Shown here one piece after another: positions 1-7,488 of a DNA stretch of 64,000 nt. The notes under the pieces were generated by a model. That model had not been told where the DNA came from, searched no databases, and worked only from the letters and a program-made list of their open reading frames with translations. The first letter of the stretch is position 1; each line of letters opens with the position of its first letter. Position numbers and translations under genes: made by a program. This DNA comes from Flavobacterium tibetense. Its GTDB lineage: Bacteria > Bacteroidota > Bacteroidia > Flavobacteriales > Flavobacteriaceae. Location: the NCBI RefSeq assembly GCF_003293845.1, contig NZ_QLST01000001.1, forward strand, positions 186,001-250,000, given 5' to 3'.

Positions 1-2018
1 TTCACCAATTGATGCGTACCAATTAAAATATCCAATTTTCCTTCTTCCAATTCCTGCAAAATAGCCGCTTTTTGTTTCGCTGTTCTAAAACGATTCAGGT
101 AATCAATTTTTACTGGCATATCTTTCAAACGCTCAGAAAACGTTCGGAAATGTTGGTAAGCTAAAATGGTTGTTGGTACTAAAATAGCTACTTGTTTGCT
201 ATTGTCAACGGCTTTAAAGGCAGCACGAATGGCAACTTCTGTTTTTCCAAAACCAACATCACCACAAACCAATCGATCCATCGGGCGATCGCTTTCCATA
301 TCCATTTTTACATCGAGTGTGGCTGTGATTTGGTCTGGCGTATCTTCATAAATGAACGAACTTTCTAATTCTTTTTGCAAATAACTATCGGGAGCAAAGG
401 CAAAACCTTTATCCAAGCGACGTTTCGCATACAACTGAATCAGATTGAACGCAATGTGTTTTACTCGTGCTTTGGTTTTTTGTTTTAAAGCTTTCCAAGC
501 GCCACTTCCTAGTTTGTATATTTTTGGTGGTGTTCCGTCTTTACCGTTGTATTTCGAAATCTTATGTAGCGAATGAATGCTCACATACACAATATCGTTA
601 TCGGCATAAACTAGTTTGATGGCTTCTTGTTTTTTACCTTCGACTTCAATTTTTTGTAAACCGCCAAATTTTCCAATGCCATGATCAATATGCGTTACAT
701 AATCGCCTACGGTTAATGAATTCAGTTCTTTTAGCGTAATGGTTTGCTTTTTGGAATACCCGTTTTTAATCGAAAATTTATGGTAACGTTCAAAAATTTG
801 ATGGTCGGTATAACAAGCAATTTGGTTTTCTAAATCGACAAAACCTTGGTATAAAGGAAAAACCAATGTCTTATATTGCTTACGAATACTTTCATGGTTT
901 TCTTCATCGATATCTTCGAAAATATCATGGAAACGATTCGCCTGATTTTCATTGGAACAAAACAAATAATTGGTAATTCCGTTGAAATGATTTTCGCCTA
1001 AATTGTTCAGCAATAAGTCGAATTGCTTATTAAAAGAAGGCTGCGGTTGAATTTGGAAAGTAAACGTTTTCTCCGATTTAAAAATAGGGCTATTCAGTTC
1101 AATTACTGAAAAATCCAAAGCACGTTTCAGAAATTGGGCTTCATTCAGAAACAATTCTTCAGGTTGCGCATGTTTGATATCGGAAGATAATTTTCCAAAA
1201 GCTTCAGTAGCTTTATCGAATAATTTATTTAGATTTTTGCCTAGTAATTCGGTATTTTGAATGACTAAAACGGTTTTTTCGTTGATGTAATTCAGGAAAC
1301 TTTCTCTGCTTTCTTGTAGCATTTTGTTTTCCACATTCGGCATGATGCTGATTTTCTTTAGTTTTTCAACTGAAAGTTGGGTTTCCACATCAAAACTTCG
1401 AATGCTATCCACTTCATTTCCAAAAAATTCAATGCGGTACGGATGATCATTGGAAAAGGAAAACACATCCACAATTCCACCACGAACCGAAAATTCGCCA
1501 GGTTCTGTTACAAAATCTACGCGTTTGAAGTTGTATTCGAATAAAGTTTCATTAATAAAATCGATAGAAACCGCTTCGTTAACCGAAAGTTTTAGCGTGT
1601 TTTTTTCCAATTCTTTTCGGGTTACTACTTTTTCAAAAATAGCATCGGTATACGAAACAATAATGGCTGGTTTTTTTCTTGAATTGATTCGATTTAAAAC
1701 TTCGGCACGTAATAGAATATTCGCATTATCAGTTTCTTCAATTTGATACGGTCGGCGATAAGAACCTGGATAAAACAAAACATCTTGGTCGTTGATGAGT
1801 TGTTCCAAATCGTTCAAATAGTAAGCAGCTTCTTCCTTATCGTTAAAAAGTAATAAAATAGGAAGTTCCGTTTTTTGAAAAACCGCTTCAATTACAAATG
1901 ACAATGAAGAACCTACTAAACCTGAAACAAAAAGTTTGGGTCGAGTCGCAAGTGCATCACTAAGCAGTTTTACCGTAGTGTTTTTTTGGTATTTTTGAGA
2001 AATATTAGAAGCCTTCAA
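1..2018 (-). CDS. mfd: Transcription-repair coupling factor Mfd, N-terminal two thirds (cut by window edge)
   Basis: Mfd is a cytoplasmic DNA translocase that removes stalled RNA polymerase and recruits UvrA to the lesion. About 672 residues are visible: an N-terminal UvrB-like part, a CarD-like polymerase-interacting part around the translated YADNDIVYVSIHSLHK, then the start of the helicase with Walker A in GDVGFGKTE and the following GTHQLV. The gene runs off the left edge before the DEEQ box and the TRG and C-terminal domains. An in-frame TAG at 2025-2027, which is the stop of the upstream lipoprotein gene, lies three codons before a TTG at 2018; no ATG is available nearby, so TTG is the likely start. 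The 6-nt gap to the lipoprotein gene suggests co-transcription. Identification is firm; the start is moderately sure. Confidence 0.93.
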   Translation of the reverse strand, partial: MKASNISQKYQKNTTVKLLSDALATRPKLFVSGLVGSSLSFVIEAVFQKTELPILLLFNDKEEAAYYLNDLEQLINDQDVLFYPGSYRRPYQIEETDNANILLRAEVLNRINSRKKPAIIVSYTDAIFEKVVTRKELEKNTLKLSVNEAVSIDFINETLFEYNFKRVDFVTEPGEFSVRGGIVDVFSFSNDHPYRIEFFGNEVDSIRSFDVETQLSVEKLKKISIMPNVENKMLQESRESFLNYINEKTVLVIQNTELLGKNLNKLFDKATEAFGKLSSDIKHAQPEELFLNEAQFLKRALDFSVIELNSPIFKSEKTFTFQIQPQPSFNKQFDLLLNNLGENHFNGITNYLFCSNENQANRFHDIFEDIDEENHESIRKQYKTLVFPLYQGFVDLENQIACYTDHQIFERYHKFSIKNGYSKKQTITLKELNSLTVGDYVTHIDHGIGKFGGLQKIEVEGKKQEAIKLVYADNDIVYVSIHSLHKISKYNGKDGTPPKIYKLGSGAWKALKQKTKARVKHIAFNLIQLYAKRRLDKGFAFAPDSYLQKELESSFIYEDTPDQITATLDVKMDMESDRPMDRLVCGDVGFGKTEVAIRAAFKAVDNSKQVAILVPTTILAYQHFRTFSERLKDMPVKIDYLNRFRTAKQKAAILQELEEGKLDILIGTHQLV

Positions 2019-2024
2019 AGATTG

Positions 2025-2657
2025 CTATTTTTGTTGTTTGCTTTTATTTTTTGGAGGATTTGGACTATCTAATTCCATTTTTTCTTCCATTAATTTGGAA
2101 TTAGCATTTCTTGTAGTGTCCAAAGCACGAATCATTTCGTCTTCACCAATTTCTTTTGGAATGGCAGCTTTGATTACAATTTCGTTCCATTGTTTGTAAA
2201 CACCGTTAATTTCTGTGTTGATTTCTTCAATCAATTGAATCACTCTTTTTTCTGGAATATCTTGTAAATGAATAAAAGTATCTAACGATTTAATTTTGGT
2301 ATTCAAGGTAATTAAACGACTACGCACTTGTGGTGAATTGTATTTTTCTGGTACAGTTACTACCAAAGTATCTGCTTTTCCGCTTACATTTTTTACTTTC
2401 ATTTGGAAGGCCAACAAGGACGTCTTTGGATTTTGTTGCATTTCTTTTTGAAACTGTTGCCATTCGTTCCAAGAAAGTAACACTTTTTCGATTTCAGGTT
2501 GGGCTTGCGGAAAGTTGAAGTTCCATTTTTTGGAAATATTTTGAAAAACCAATTCGTTTTTTTGCGCTAATTTTTCGGCTTCTTTGGCTTGCTCATCAAA
2601 ATCATTGCAACTTACCAAAAGCACACAAGCGAGAATAAAATAGAGTAATTGTTTCAT
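2025..2657 (-). CDS. Conserved lipoprotein of unknown function
   Basis: A 210-residue protein with a lipoprotein signal peptide (hydrophobic residues 3-16, then LVSC with Cys17). The mature part is mainly helical and charged, with a KEAEKLAQK segment near residue 30, and ends in a Lys/Pro/Asn-rich tail. No catalytic motif or named domain is recognised. It lies directly upstream of mfd and probably shares a transcript with it, though a link to DNA repair is doubtful because the protein should be membrane-attached. A TAnnTTTG-like box at 2678-2685 is a candidate promoter. Call as a lipoprotein is confident; function is unknown. Confidence 0.8.
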   Translation of the reverse strand: MKQLLYFILACVLLVSCNDFDEQAKEAEKLAQKNELVFQNISKKWNFNFPQAQPEIEKVLLSWNEWQQFQKEMQQNPKTSLLAFQMKVKNVSGKADTLVVTVPEKYNSPQVRSRLITLNTKIKSLDTFIHLQDIPEKRVIQLIEEINTEINGVYKQWNEIVIKAAIPKEIGEDEMIRALDTTRNANSKLMEEKMELDSPNPPKNKSKQQK

Positions 2658-2677
2658 TTTGGAATTGAAAATAAGAA

Positions 2678-2685
2678 CAAAAATA
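2678..2685 (-). promoter_or_regulatory. -7 box upstream of lipoprotein-mfd genes
   Basis: TATTTTTG on the minus strand fits the Bacteroidota -7 consensus TAnnTTTG and lies 20 nt before the lipoprotein ATG. No well-spaced TTG was seen for the -33 element, so the call is tentative. Confidence 0.35.
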
Positions 2686-2790
2686 CAAATGTTTGTGCAA
2701 GAAACCCGCTTTTGGTTAAATTCTTAACAACAATTTCAAAAGGTGAAGTTAAAAAACAATTCAGACGTTCAATTGTAGGAGTGAAAATAT

Positions 2791-2798
2791 TATATTTG
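2791..2798 (+). promoter_or_regulatory. -7 box of threonine dehydrogenase gene
   Basis: TATATTTG is a perfect match to the Bacteroidota TAnnTTTG element, 22 nt before the ATG at 2820. The -33 element is weak (GTTC near 2767-2770, or a TTG at 2773-2775 that is rather close). Confidence 0.5.
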
Positions 2799-2819
2799 CG
2801 TATCAAATTAACCTACTAA

Positions 2820-3776
2820 ATGGATACAAAAGTTTTAATCATTGGAGCTTGCGGGCAAATTGGAACTGAATTAACAGCTAAACTACGAGCAACTTATGGC
2901 GTTGAAAATGTAGTGGCTTCCGATATACGAAAATTAGAAAATGACGTGGTTAAAAACGGTATTTTCGAAGTCTTAAATGCATTAGATTACAACCAAATCG
3001 AGTATTTAATTGAAAAATACGAAATTACCGATGTATATTTAATGGCAGCTTTATTGTCTGCAACAGCCGAGAAAAACCCTGCCTTCGCTTGGGATTTGAA
3101 TATGAATTCGTTGTTTCATGTTTTAAACATTGCTAAAGCAGGAAAGATTAAAAAAATCTTTTGGCCATCGAGTATTGCGGTTTTTGGACCAACAACACCA
3201 AGAGAAAACACACCACAATATACCGTAATGGAACCATCAACTGTTTATGGGATTTCAAAACAAACAGGCGAAAGATGGTGCGAATACTATTTCAAGCAAT
3301 ATGGAGTTGATGTAAGAAGTATTCGTTATCCAGGTTTGATTAGTTGGAGCACTGAACCAGGAGGCGGAACAACTGATTACGCTGTTGATATTTACCACAA
3401 AGCCATTTTAGATGGAAAGTTTACTAGTTTTTTATCTGAAAACTCAGCACTTCCCATGATGTATATGGACGATGCGATTAAAGCAACTGTTGGAATCATG
3501 CAAGTGCCAGCAGAACAAATTAAGATTCGTTCTTCATATAATTTATCGGCGATGAGTTTTACACCAAGAGAAATTGCGGAAGAAATCAAAAAACATTATC
3601 CTGATTTCACAATTGGTTACAATCCTGATTTTCGTCAGAAAATTGCAGATAGTTGGCCAGCAAGCATTGATGATTCTTATGCAAGAGCAGATTGGGGTTG
3701 GCAAAATGACTTCACCATAGAAAATATGACGGAAGACATGTTTACAAACTTAAAAACTCATGTTTATAAAAAATAG
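2820..3776 (+). CDS. tdh: L-threonine 3-dehydrogenase, SDR/epimerase type
   Basis: Oxidises L-threonine with NAD+ to 2-amino-3-ketobutyrate, the first step of threonine breakdown to glycine and acetyl-CoA. The 318-residue protein has the extended-SDR Rossmann motif GACGQIG (residues 9-15), catalytic Tyr143 and Lys147 in YGISK, and the GGGTTDYAV stretch (181-189) typical of the short TDH subfamily that differs from the zinc-dependent enzymes. Such a TDH has been characterised from Flavobacterium frigidimaris. The gene stands alone with its own -7 box, and a bidirectional terminator follows. No 2-amino-3-ketobutyrate CoA ligase gene is adjacent. A general epimerase is the alternative, but the GGGTTDYAV signature favours TDH. 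Confidence 0.9.
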   Translation: MDTKVLIIGACGQIGTELTAKLRATYGVENVVASDIRKLENDVVKNGIFEVLNALDYNQIEYLIEKYEITDVYLMAALLSATAEKNPAFAWDLNMNSLFHVLNIAKAGKIKKIFWPSSIAVFGPTTPRENTPQYTVMEPSTVYGISKQTGERWCEYYFKQYGVDVRSIRYPGLISWSTEPGGGTTDYAVDIYHKAILDGKFTSFLSENSALPMMYMDDAIKATVGIMQVPAEQIKIRSSYNLSAMSFTPREIAEEIKKHYPDFTIGYNPDFRQKIADSWPASIDDSYARADWGWQNDFTIENMTEDMFTNLKTHVYKK

Positions 3777-3778
3777 AA

Positions 3779-3801
3779 AAACGCTCCAAGAAGGAGCGTT
3801 T
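3779..3801. terminator. Bidirectional rho-independent terminator
   Basis: Stem AAACGCTCC/GGAGCGTTT (9 bp) with loop AAGAA, between the convergent threonine dehydrogenase and globin-lipoprotein genes. Confidence 0.8.
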
Positions 3802-3825
3802 CTCATTAAAAAACAAAAAACAAAC

Positions 3826-4407
3826 TTACTCCTGAACAATAGGAGCTCTTAATGACTCTAATACAGCAACAACTTCACCAATTAAAGCTGGGTCTGTTAC
3901 GCCATTTAATCCGGCAGCAGCACCTACATAACCGATAAATTTGTCGTATTCTGCATTGTTAGATTTTTTGCCCATTCTAGGATTTTGTGCAGGATCGTGA
4001 GCTGCAACCATGTTTAAACCTGAATAAGTGTTTGTTGCGCCTCCACCAGTATTGGCTGAGAAGAAATCGGTTAAGTTATTACTCAAAACAGCAACATTCG
4101 TTGTGTTTCCACTTAATGCTTCTGAAATAACTGGTGCAAAATGTTCACCTAAATTTCCATTTGCATCAGCTACAATATCGCTAACGATTAATGTAATGGT
4201 TGAATCTACAACTGAACGATAGCTAAGACGCCCTTGTTCAATCATTTGTCCAGGATTATTTGGATCTGCAACCATTGTTGTTCCTCCTAATTTTTGATAG
4301 AGCGACATTTCTTGTGGTGTTGCATCATCATCATCGCTACATGATGTAAAAAATGCACCAGTTCCAATGAATAAGGCAAATAGTGCCATTGTTGAAAACT
4401 TTTTCAT
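3826..4407 (-). CDS. Globin-like (truncated haemoglobin) lipoprotein
   Basis: A 193-residue lipoprotein (signal residues 1-22, Cys23 in TSC, followed by SDDDD). The mature part resembles group I truncated haemoglobins: it opens with SLYQKLGG (residues 35-42) and has MVAAH ending at His137, where the family's proximal haem-binding His F8 is expected, then a helical tail. An insertion of about 15 residues after LGG (VADPNNPGQ and onward) and a longer F-G region are unlike cytoplasmic truncated globins. The predicted location is a membrane surface rather than the cytosol. It follows the HMA-like gene by 18 nt, so the two are probably co-transcribed. Haem binding is inferred from sequence only; the globin relation is moderately sure. 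Confidence 0.72.
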   Translation of the reverse strand: MKKFSTMALFALFIGTGAFFTSCSDDDDATPQEMSLYQKLGGTTMVADPNNPGQMIEQGRLSYRSVVDSTITLIVSDIVADANGNLGEHFAPVISEALSGNTTNVAVLSNNLTDFFSANTGGGATNTYSGLNMVAAHDPAQNPRMGKKSNNAEYDKFIGYVGAAAGLNGVTDPALIGEVVAVLESLRAPIVQE

Positions 4408-4425
4408 AGTAAATATATTTAAGGA

Positions 4426-4863
4426 TTAATTAAAAATTCGTTGAATGCCTCTCGAAAACTTATAACTAAAGCTGTCTTCGTTCATTACGGGACAAACTTG
4501 TTTTTTGCCCACTTCTTCCGAAACTAGAAAGCGTTCAGCATTATAATTTCCTTTGGTAATTAATTGGTCATAAATCGATTTTGAGTCTGCAATTCGGTTG
4601 TCGTGAAAAAAAACTAAAATGCCAGTTTCAGGATTTAATCTATCCGTTTTGACACCTGGAATGCTTTTTAAATTGCGGTGAATTTCTTTTGCTTTTAGTG
4701 AATCAATAGGTTCTTTAAAGTCGATTCGGCTAATTTGTAAGGTTGCATTATCAACTTGAACAGGATTTGCAGTAGCAATATGCACCACTAATACGATGAA
4801 TAATACTAGGAAGATTCCAAAAACACTTCCCAAGAAGATTTTAATTTTTTTGTTGATTCTCAT
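4426..4863 (-). CDS. Membrane-anchored HMA-like small protein
   Basis: A 145-residue protein with one N-terminal membrane helix (about residues 8-30) and an outward domain. Residues about 43-115 alternate like the beta-alpha-beta-beta-alpha-beta fold of heavy-metal-associated (HMA) domains, including SIPGVKTDRLNPETGILVFF, which resembles the central GV..v.v....g.v.v part of HMA. The metal-binding CxxC is absent: DFKEPID stands where it would be. A lone Cys occurs in QVCPVMNE near the C-terminus. It is the upstream partner of the globin-like lipoprotein gene. The function is unknown; the HMA resemblance is my inference from pattern. Confidence 0.6.
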   Translation of the reverse strand: MRINKKIKIFLGSVFGIFLVLFIVLVVHIATANPVQVDNATLQISRIDFKEPIDSLKAKEIHRNLKSIPGVKTDRLNPETGILVFFHDNRIADSKSIYDQLITKGNYNAERFLVSEEVGKKQVCPVMNEDSFSYKFSRGIQRIFN

Positions 4864-4930
4864 AGTTTTTGATTTTCTTGTTTTCTACACTTACGAAATC
4901 AATTGGATTTTGGTTTTTAGAATCAAAAAA

Positions 4931-4952
4931 AATCCTGAAACGAGTCAGGATT
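4931..4952 (-). terminator. Rho-independent terminator
   Basis: Stem AATCCTGA/TCAGGATT with a 6-nt loop. On the minus strand it is followed by eight T, just after the SnoaL-like gene stop. Confidence 0.78.
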
Positions 4953-4960
4953 TGAGTAAT

Positions 4961-5458
4961 TTACTTTTTATTTATGAGGGTATTTTCTATTTCTGTTTTG
5001 ATTTGAATGACTTCTTTGCTAACATCATTAGGAATAGTCATGGAAAGTACATAATGTTTGATTTTCCATTTCCCGTTTACTTTCACCAAAACACCTGAAC
5101 CTCTGCAAATTTTCATTTGTGTATCCAATAATTCATCAAACCAAGCCGTTTTTCCATTGTTGCCCAAAAAGACATTTCGCTCAATAGCTTTGAAACTCCA
5201 AGCTTTACCTTTATCAAAATGCGGTTTTGCGTAGGCTTGAAATGCAGTTTTATTCCAATTTTCTGTAGCATCAGTTCCAATGAAAATAGCATCGTCAGTC
5301 ATGAGATTGAAATAGTTTTCAAAGTCAGCCGATGCTGCTGCTTCATGCCAATTATCTAAAACGGAATTAATAACTTGTTTCTCTGATTGCAATTGTTTCT
5401 CACAAGGTTTGCAGGAGAATAGTAGTGTTGCTAGTAGGATTAGGAATGTTCTTTTCAT
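4961..5458 (-). CDS. SnoaL/NTF2-like lipoprotein
   Basis: A 165-residue lipoprotein (signal 1-15, FSCKPC with the lipid Cys at 16). The mature domain has the NTF2-like pattern of the SnoaL_3/DUF4440 group: a long first helix (VINSVLDNWHEAAASADFENYFNLM), then FIGTDATENWNKTAFQAY and ending in VKVNGKWKIKHYVLS. Members of this fold are often small-ligand binders or isomerase-like proteins; no active-site set can be assigned here. It has its own terminator and is separated from its neighbours by about 60-100 nt, so it may be a single-gene unit. Fold call is good; role unknown. Confidence 0.75.
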   Translation of the reverse strand: MKRTFLILLATLLFSCKPCEKQLQSEKQVINSVLDNWHEAAASADFENYFNLMTDDAIFIGTDATENWNKTAFQAYAKPHFDKGKAWSFKAIERNVFLGNNGKTAWFDELLDTQMKICRGSGVLVKVNGKWKIKHYVLSMTIPNDVSKEVIQIKTEIENTLINKK

Positions 5459-5480
5459 GTTTTTATTTGAATTTTTTTGT

Positions 5481-5520
5481 TTCCCCTCCTTTCGAGGGGT
5501 GCCTGAAAGGCGGGGTGGTA
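5481..5520. repeat. Left arm of 40-bp inverted repeat flanking DUF559 gene
   Basis: GC-rich for this genome. It contains an internal near-palindrome CCCCTCCTTTCGAGGGG, then GTGCCTGAAAGGCGGGGTGG. Compared with the reverse complement of 5970-6009 it differs at about three positions. It begins directly after the DUF559 stop codon. Confidence 0.85.
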
Positions 5521-5521
5521 A

Positions 5522-5944
5522 TTATTCTATTCTGTATTCTGAAATAATGAATTGTTCCAATTCTTTCATTACGTTTTCAGTATCATATTTCATTTTTGTT
5601 GTAGAAATTCTAAAAATTCTTAAACCTAAATTTTTGAGAAACAATTCTCTTTTTTTGTCATAATCTTCTTGAAAATTGTGAATTTCTCCATCAATTTCAA
5701 TAACTAATCCAAGTGTTTTTACATACAAGTCAACAATGTAATTTCCGATAATTCTTTGTCTATCAAAATCAATATTCCAAAACGATTTATTTCTTACTTC
5801 TTTCCAAAAAACAACTTCAGAAAAATTACCGGCTTTTCTAAGCGCCTTAGCTCTATCTTTTAGAGAAGGATTATAAGGTAAATTTAAAATAAAGTTTCTT
5901 TTAATTGGAATGTTATGAATTGTCGTTAAGATTTCTTCTTGCAT
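5522..5944 (-). CDS. DUF559-family endonuclease-like protein
   Basis: A 140-residue protein of the DUF559 family, related to Vsr-like PD-(D/E)xK nucleases. Seen motifs: NPSLKDRAKALRK and FSEVVFWKEVRNKSF in the N-terminal half, then FDRQRIIGNYIVDLYVKTLG and VIEIDGEIH, matching the family core with Asp in VDLY and Glu in IEIDG as likely metal ligands, and a C-terminal helix. Substrate and role are unknown for the family. The gene fills almost exactly the space between two 40-bp inverted repeats, which suggests a small movable cassette. It sits between a lipoprotein gene and an aldehyde dehydrogenase gene with no functional relation to either. Confidence 0.85.
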   Translation of the reverse strand: MQEEILTTIHNIPIKRNFILNLPYNPSLKDRAKALRKAGNFSEVVFWKEVRNKSFWNIDFDRQRIIGNYIVDLYVKTLGLVIEIDGEIHNFQEDYDKKRELFLKNLGLRIFRISTTKMKYDTENVMKELEQFIISEYRIE

Positions 5945-5969
5945 TATATTTGATTTAGTTCAACTATGA

Positions 5970-6010
5970 AACCACCCCGCCCTTCAGGCACCCCTCCAAA
6001 GGAGGGGAAA
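5970..6010. repeat. Right arm of inverted repeat flanking DUF559 gene
   Basis: Reverse complement of 5481-5520 with about 37 of 40 positions matching. It contains the perfect palindrome CCCCTCCAAAGGAGGGG. It lies just after the aldehyde dehydrogenase stop codon and could also act as that gene's terminator hairpin. Confidence 0.85.
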
Positions 6011-6018
6011 CATCTAAA

Positions 6019-7308
6019 TTATAATTTATTAATCACAACTGTTTTTACATTAACAAATTCTTTGATGCCGTCTTCGGCTAGTTCTCTTCCGTAACCTGAT
6101 TTTTTAATTCCTCCAAAAGGTAACCTTGGGTCAGATTTAACCATTTCGTTAATAAAAACCGCCCCTTCATTGAAAGCTGAAATTTTTGTTTTAATAGAAT
6201 CAATGTTTCGAGTGAAAATGGAAACGCCTAAACCAAAATCAGATTGATTACTCAGACTAATAGCTTCATCAACCGTCTTAAACGAAGTGATTGCTGCAAC
6301 TGGTCCAAAAGTTTCTTCCTTGAAAACTGGCATTTCAGGAGTTACTTGGGTTAGAATTGTCGGTTCAAAGAAAGCTTCGTTTCTGTTTCCTCCAAGTAGT
6401 AATTTGGCTCCCATTTCAATAGATTTTCCGACTTGAATTTCTAATTCTTCCGCTAAATCAACTCGTGCCAATGAACCAATTTGCGTGTCATTATTCAATG
6501 GATCTCCCGATTTTAGCTTTTCAACGGCAGCTTTTAATTGGGAAACAAAAGCATCATGAATTGATTCGTGAACTAGAAATCGTTTGGCAGCAATACAACT
6601 TTGTCCAGCATTTTGCATTCTAGCGTTTACGGCTATTCCAACAGCTTTTTCAAGATTAGCATCTTCTAAGATTATAAAAGCATTATTTCCGCCCAATTCT
6701 AACACGCATTTTTTTAAATGTTTTCCCGCTTCCGATGCTACTGCAATTCCTGCTTGTTCGCTTCCTGTTAAAGAAACGGCTTTAATGATTGGATTGGCAA
6801 TAATTTTAGCAACTTCAGTACTTGAAATAGGTAAATTTTGGTAGCAACCTTTCGGAAAACTAGCTTCTTCAAAAATAGTTTGAATTACTGTAGCGCACTT
6901 TGGAACATTACTAGCGTGTTTTACTACAACTGTATTTCCAGAAGTAATAGTTGGAACAGCAAAACGAAAAACTTGCCAAAACGGAAAATTCCAAGGCATC
7001 ACACCTAAAATCACACCAAGAGGTTCATAGCTAACATAACTTTCACTATTTTTAGTATTGATTTTTTTTGGTTCCAGAAACGAATCGGCATTTTGAAGAT
7101 AATAATCACATAGTAAGGTACATTTCTCCACTTCAGCAATGGCTTGCGTTATGGGTTTGTGCATTTCTGTTGTTATTAAGCGAGCGTACGTTTCCTTGTT
7201 TTTAAGTAAAATAGTTTGAAGATTTTTGAGGCACTTAACTCTTTCAGAAATGGAAATTTCTTGCCAAGTTTTTTGTGTAGTTTTTGCTATTTCTAGTGTG
7301 CTATTCAT
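6019..7308 (-). CDS. NAD(P)-dependent aldehyde dehydrogenase, succinate-semialdehyde type
   Basis: Oxidises an aldehyde to the acid. The sequence resembles the Sad/YneI succinate-semialdehyde group: MPWNFPFWQ (Asn of the oxyanion hole), LELGGNNAFI with the general-base Glu, catalytic Cys238 in NAGQSCIAAKRF, and EETFGPV. At 429 residues it is slightly short at the N-terminus. The reading frame extends upstream to 7434, but that part runs through a terminator and a broken tRNA, so the ATG at 7308 (MNSTLEIAKTTQKTW) is preferred. The exact substrate is uncertain. Confidence 0.88.
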   Translation of the reverse strand: MNSTLEIAKTTQKTWQEISISERVKCLKNLQTILLKNKETYARLITTEMHKPITQAIAEVEKCTLLCDYYLQNADSFLEPKKINTKNSESYVSYEPLGVILGVMPWNFPFWQVFRFAVPTITSGNTVVVKHASNVPKCATVIQTIFEEASFPKGCYQNLPISSTEVAKIIANPIIKAVSLTGSEQAGIAVASEAGKHLKKCVLELGGNNAFIILEDANLEKAVGIAVNARMQNAGQSCIAAKRFLVHESIHDAFVSQLKAAVEKLKSGDPLNNDTQIGSLARVDLAEELEIQVGKSIEMGAKLLLGGNRNEAFFEPTILTQVTPEMPVFKEETFGPVAAITSFKTVDEAISLSNQSDFGLGVSIFTRNIDSIKTKISAFNEGAVFINEMVKSDPRLPFGGIKKSGYGRELAEDGIKEFVNVKTVVINKL

Positions 7309-7368
7309 TATGTTGTGTTTTGAATAGCTAAAAATACTACTTTTTTTAGGAAAAGTAGTTAAAACAAA

Positions 7369-7396
7369 AAAGCCTTTACATTGCTGTAAAGGCTTT
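7369..7396 (-). terminator. Terminator hairpin, duplicate of the tRNA-Asn terminator
   Basis: Perfect 12-bp stem AAAGCCTTTACA/TGTAAAGGCTTT with loop TTGC. The same hairpin with one mismatch follows the intact tRNA-Asn at 7798-7825. It forms the end of the duplicated unit 7363-7488. Confidence 0.8.
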
Positions 7397-7401
7397 TTAA
7401 A

Positions 7402-7488
7402 AGCTCCCCCTTGCCGATATTTCGGCACAAGCATTGGGCTCGAACCAATCCCGATAGCTATCGGGACTCTGATTAACAGTCAGATGCT
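7402..7488 (-). pseudogene. Broken copy of tRNA-Asn (anticodon arm to 3' end) with inserted palindromes
   Basis: Matches the intact tRNA-Asn at 7833-7884 from the anticodon arm to the 3' end but lacks the D arm and 5' acceptor strand. Two hairpin-forming sequences interrupt it: one around 7412-7433 (TGCCGATATTTCGGCA core) between T arm and acceptor strand, and the 18-bp perfect palindrome TCCCGATAGCTATCGGGA at 7449-7466 in place of the variable loop. The anticodon arm is unchanged and the T stem stays fully paired. It cannot form a complete tRNA. The stop codon of the GIY-YIG gene lies inside it. Confidence 0.85.
7449..7466. repeat. 18-bp perfect palindrome
   Basis: TCCCGATAGCTATCGGGA, a perfect dyad inserted at the variable-loop position of the broken tRNA copy. 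It looks like a short interspersed palindromic element; no second copy was noticed in this window. Confidence 0.8.

Noticed and set aside
5481..5520. Simple rho-independent terminator of the DUF559 gene
   Set aside because: On the minus strand the hairpin is followed by A-rich sequence rather than T; the match to 5970-6009 explains the repeat better.
7309..7434. N-terminal extension of the aldehyde dehydrogenase frame
   Set aside because: It reads through a terminator hairpin and the broken tRNA copy; family alignment begins at the ATG at 7308.
7402..7488. A second functional tRNA-Asn
   Set aside because: The 5' acceptor strand and D arm are missing and two hairpins interrupt the rest.
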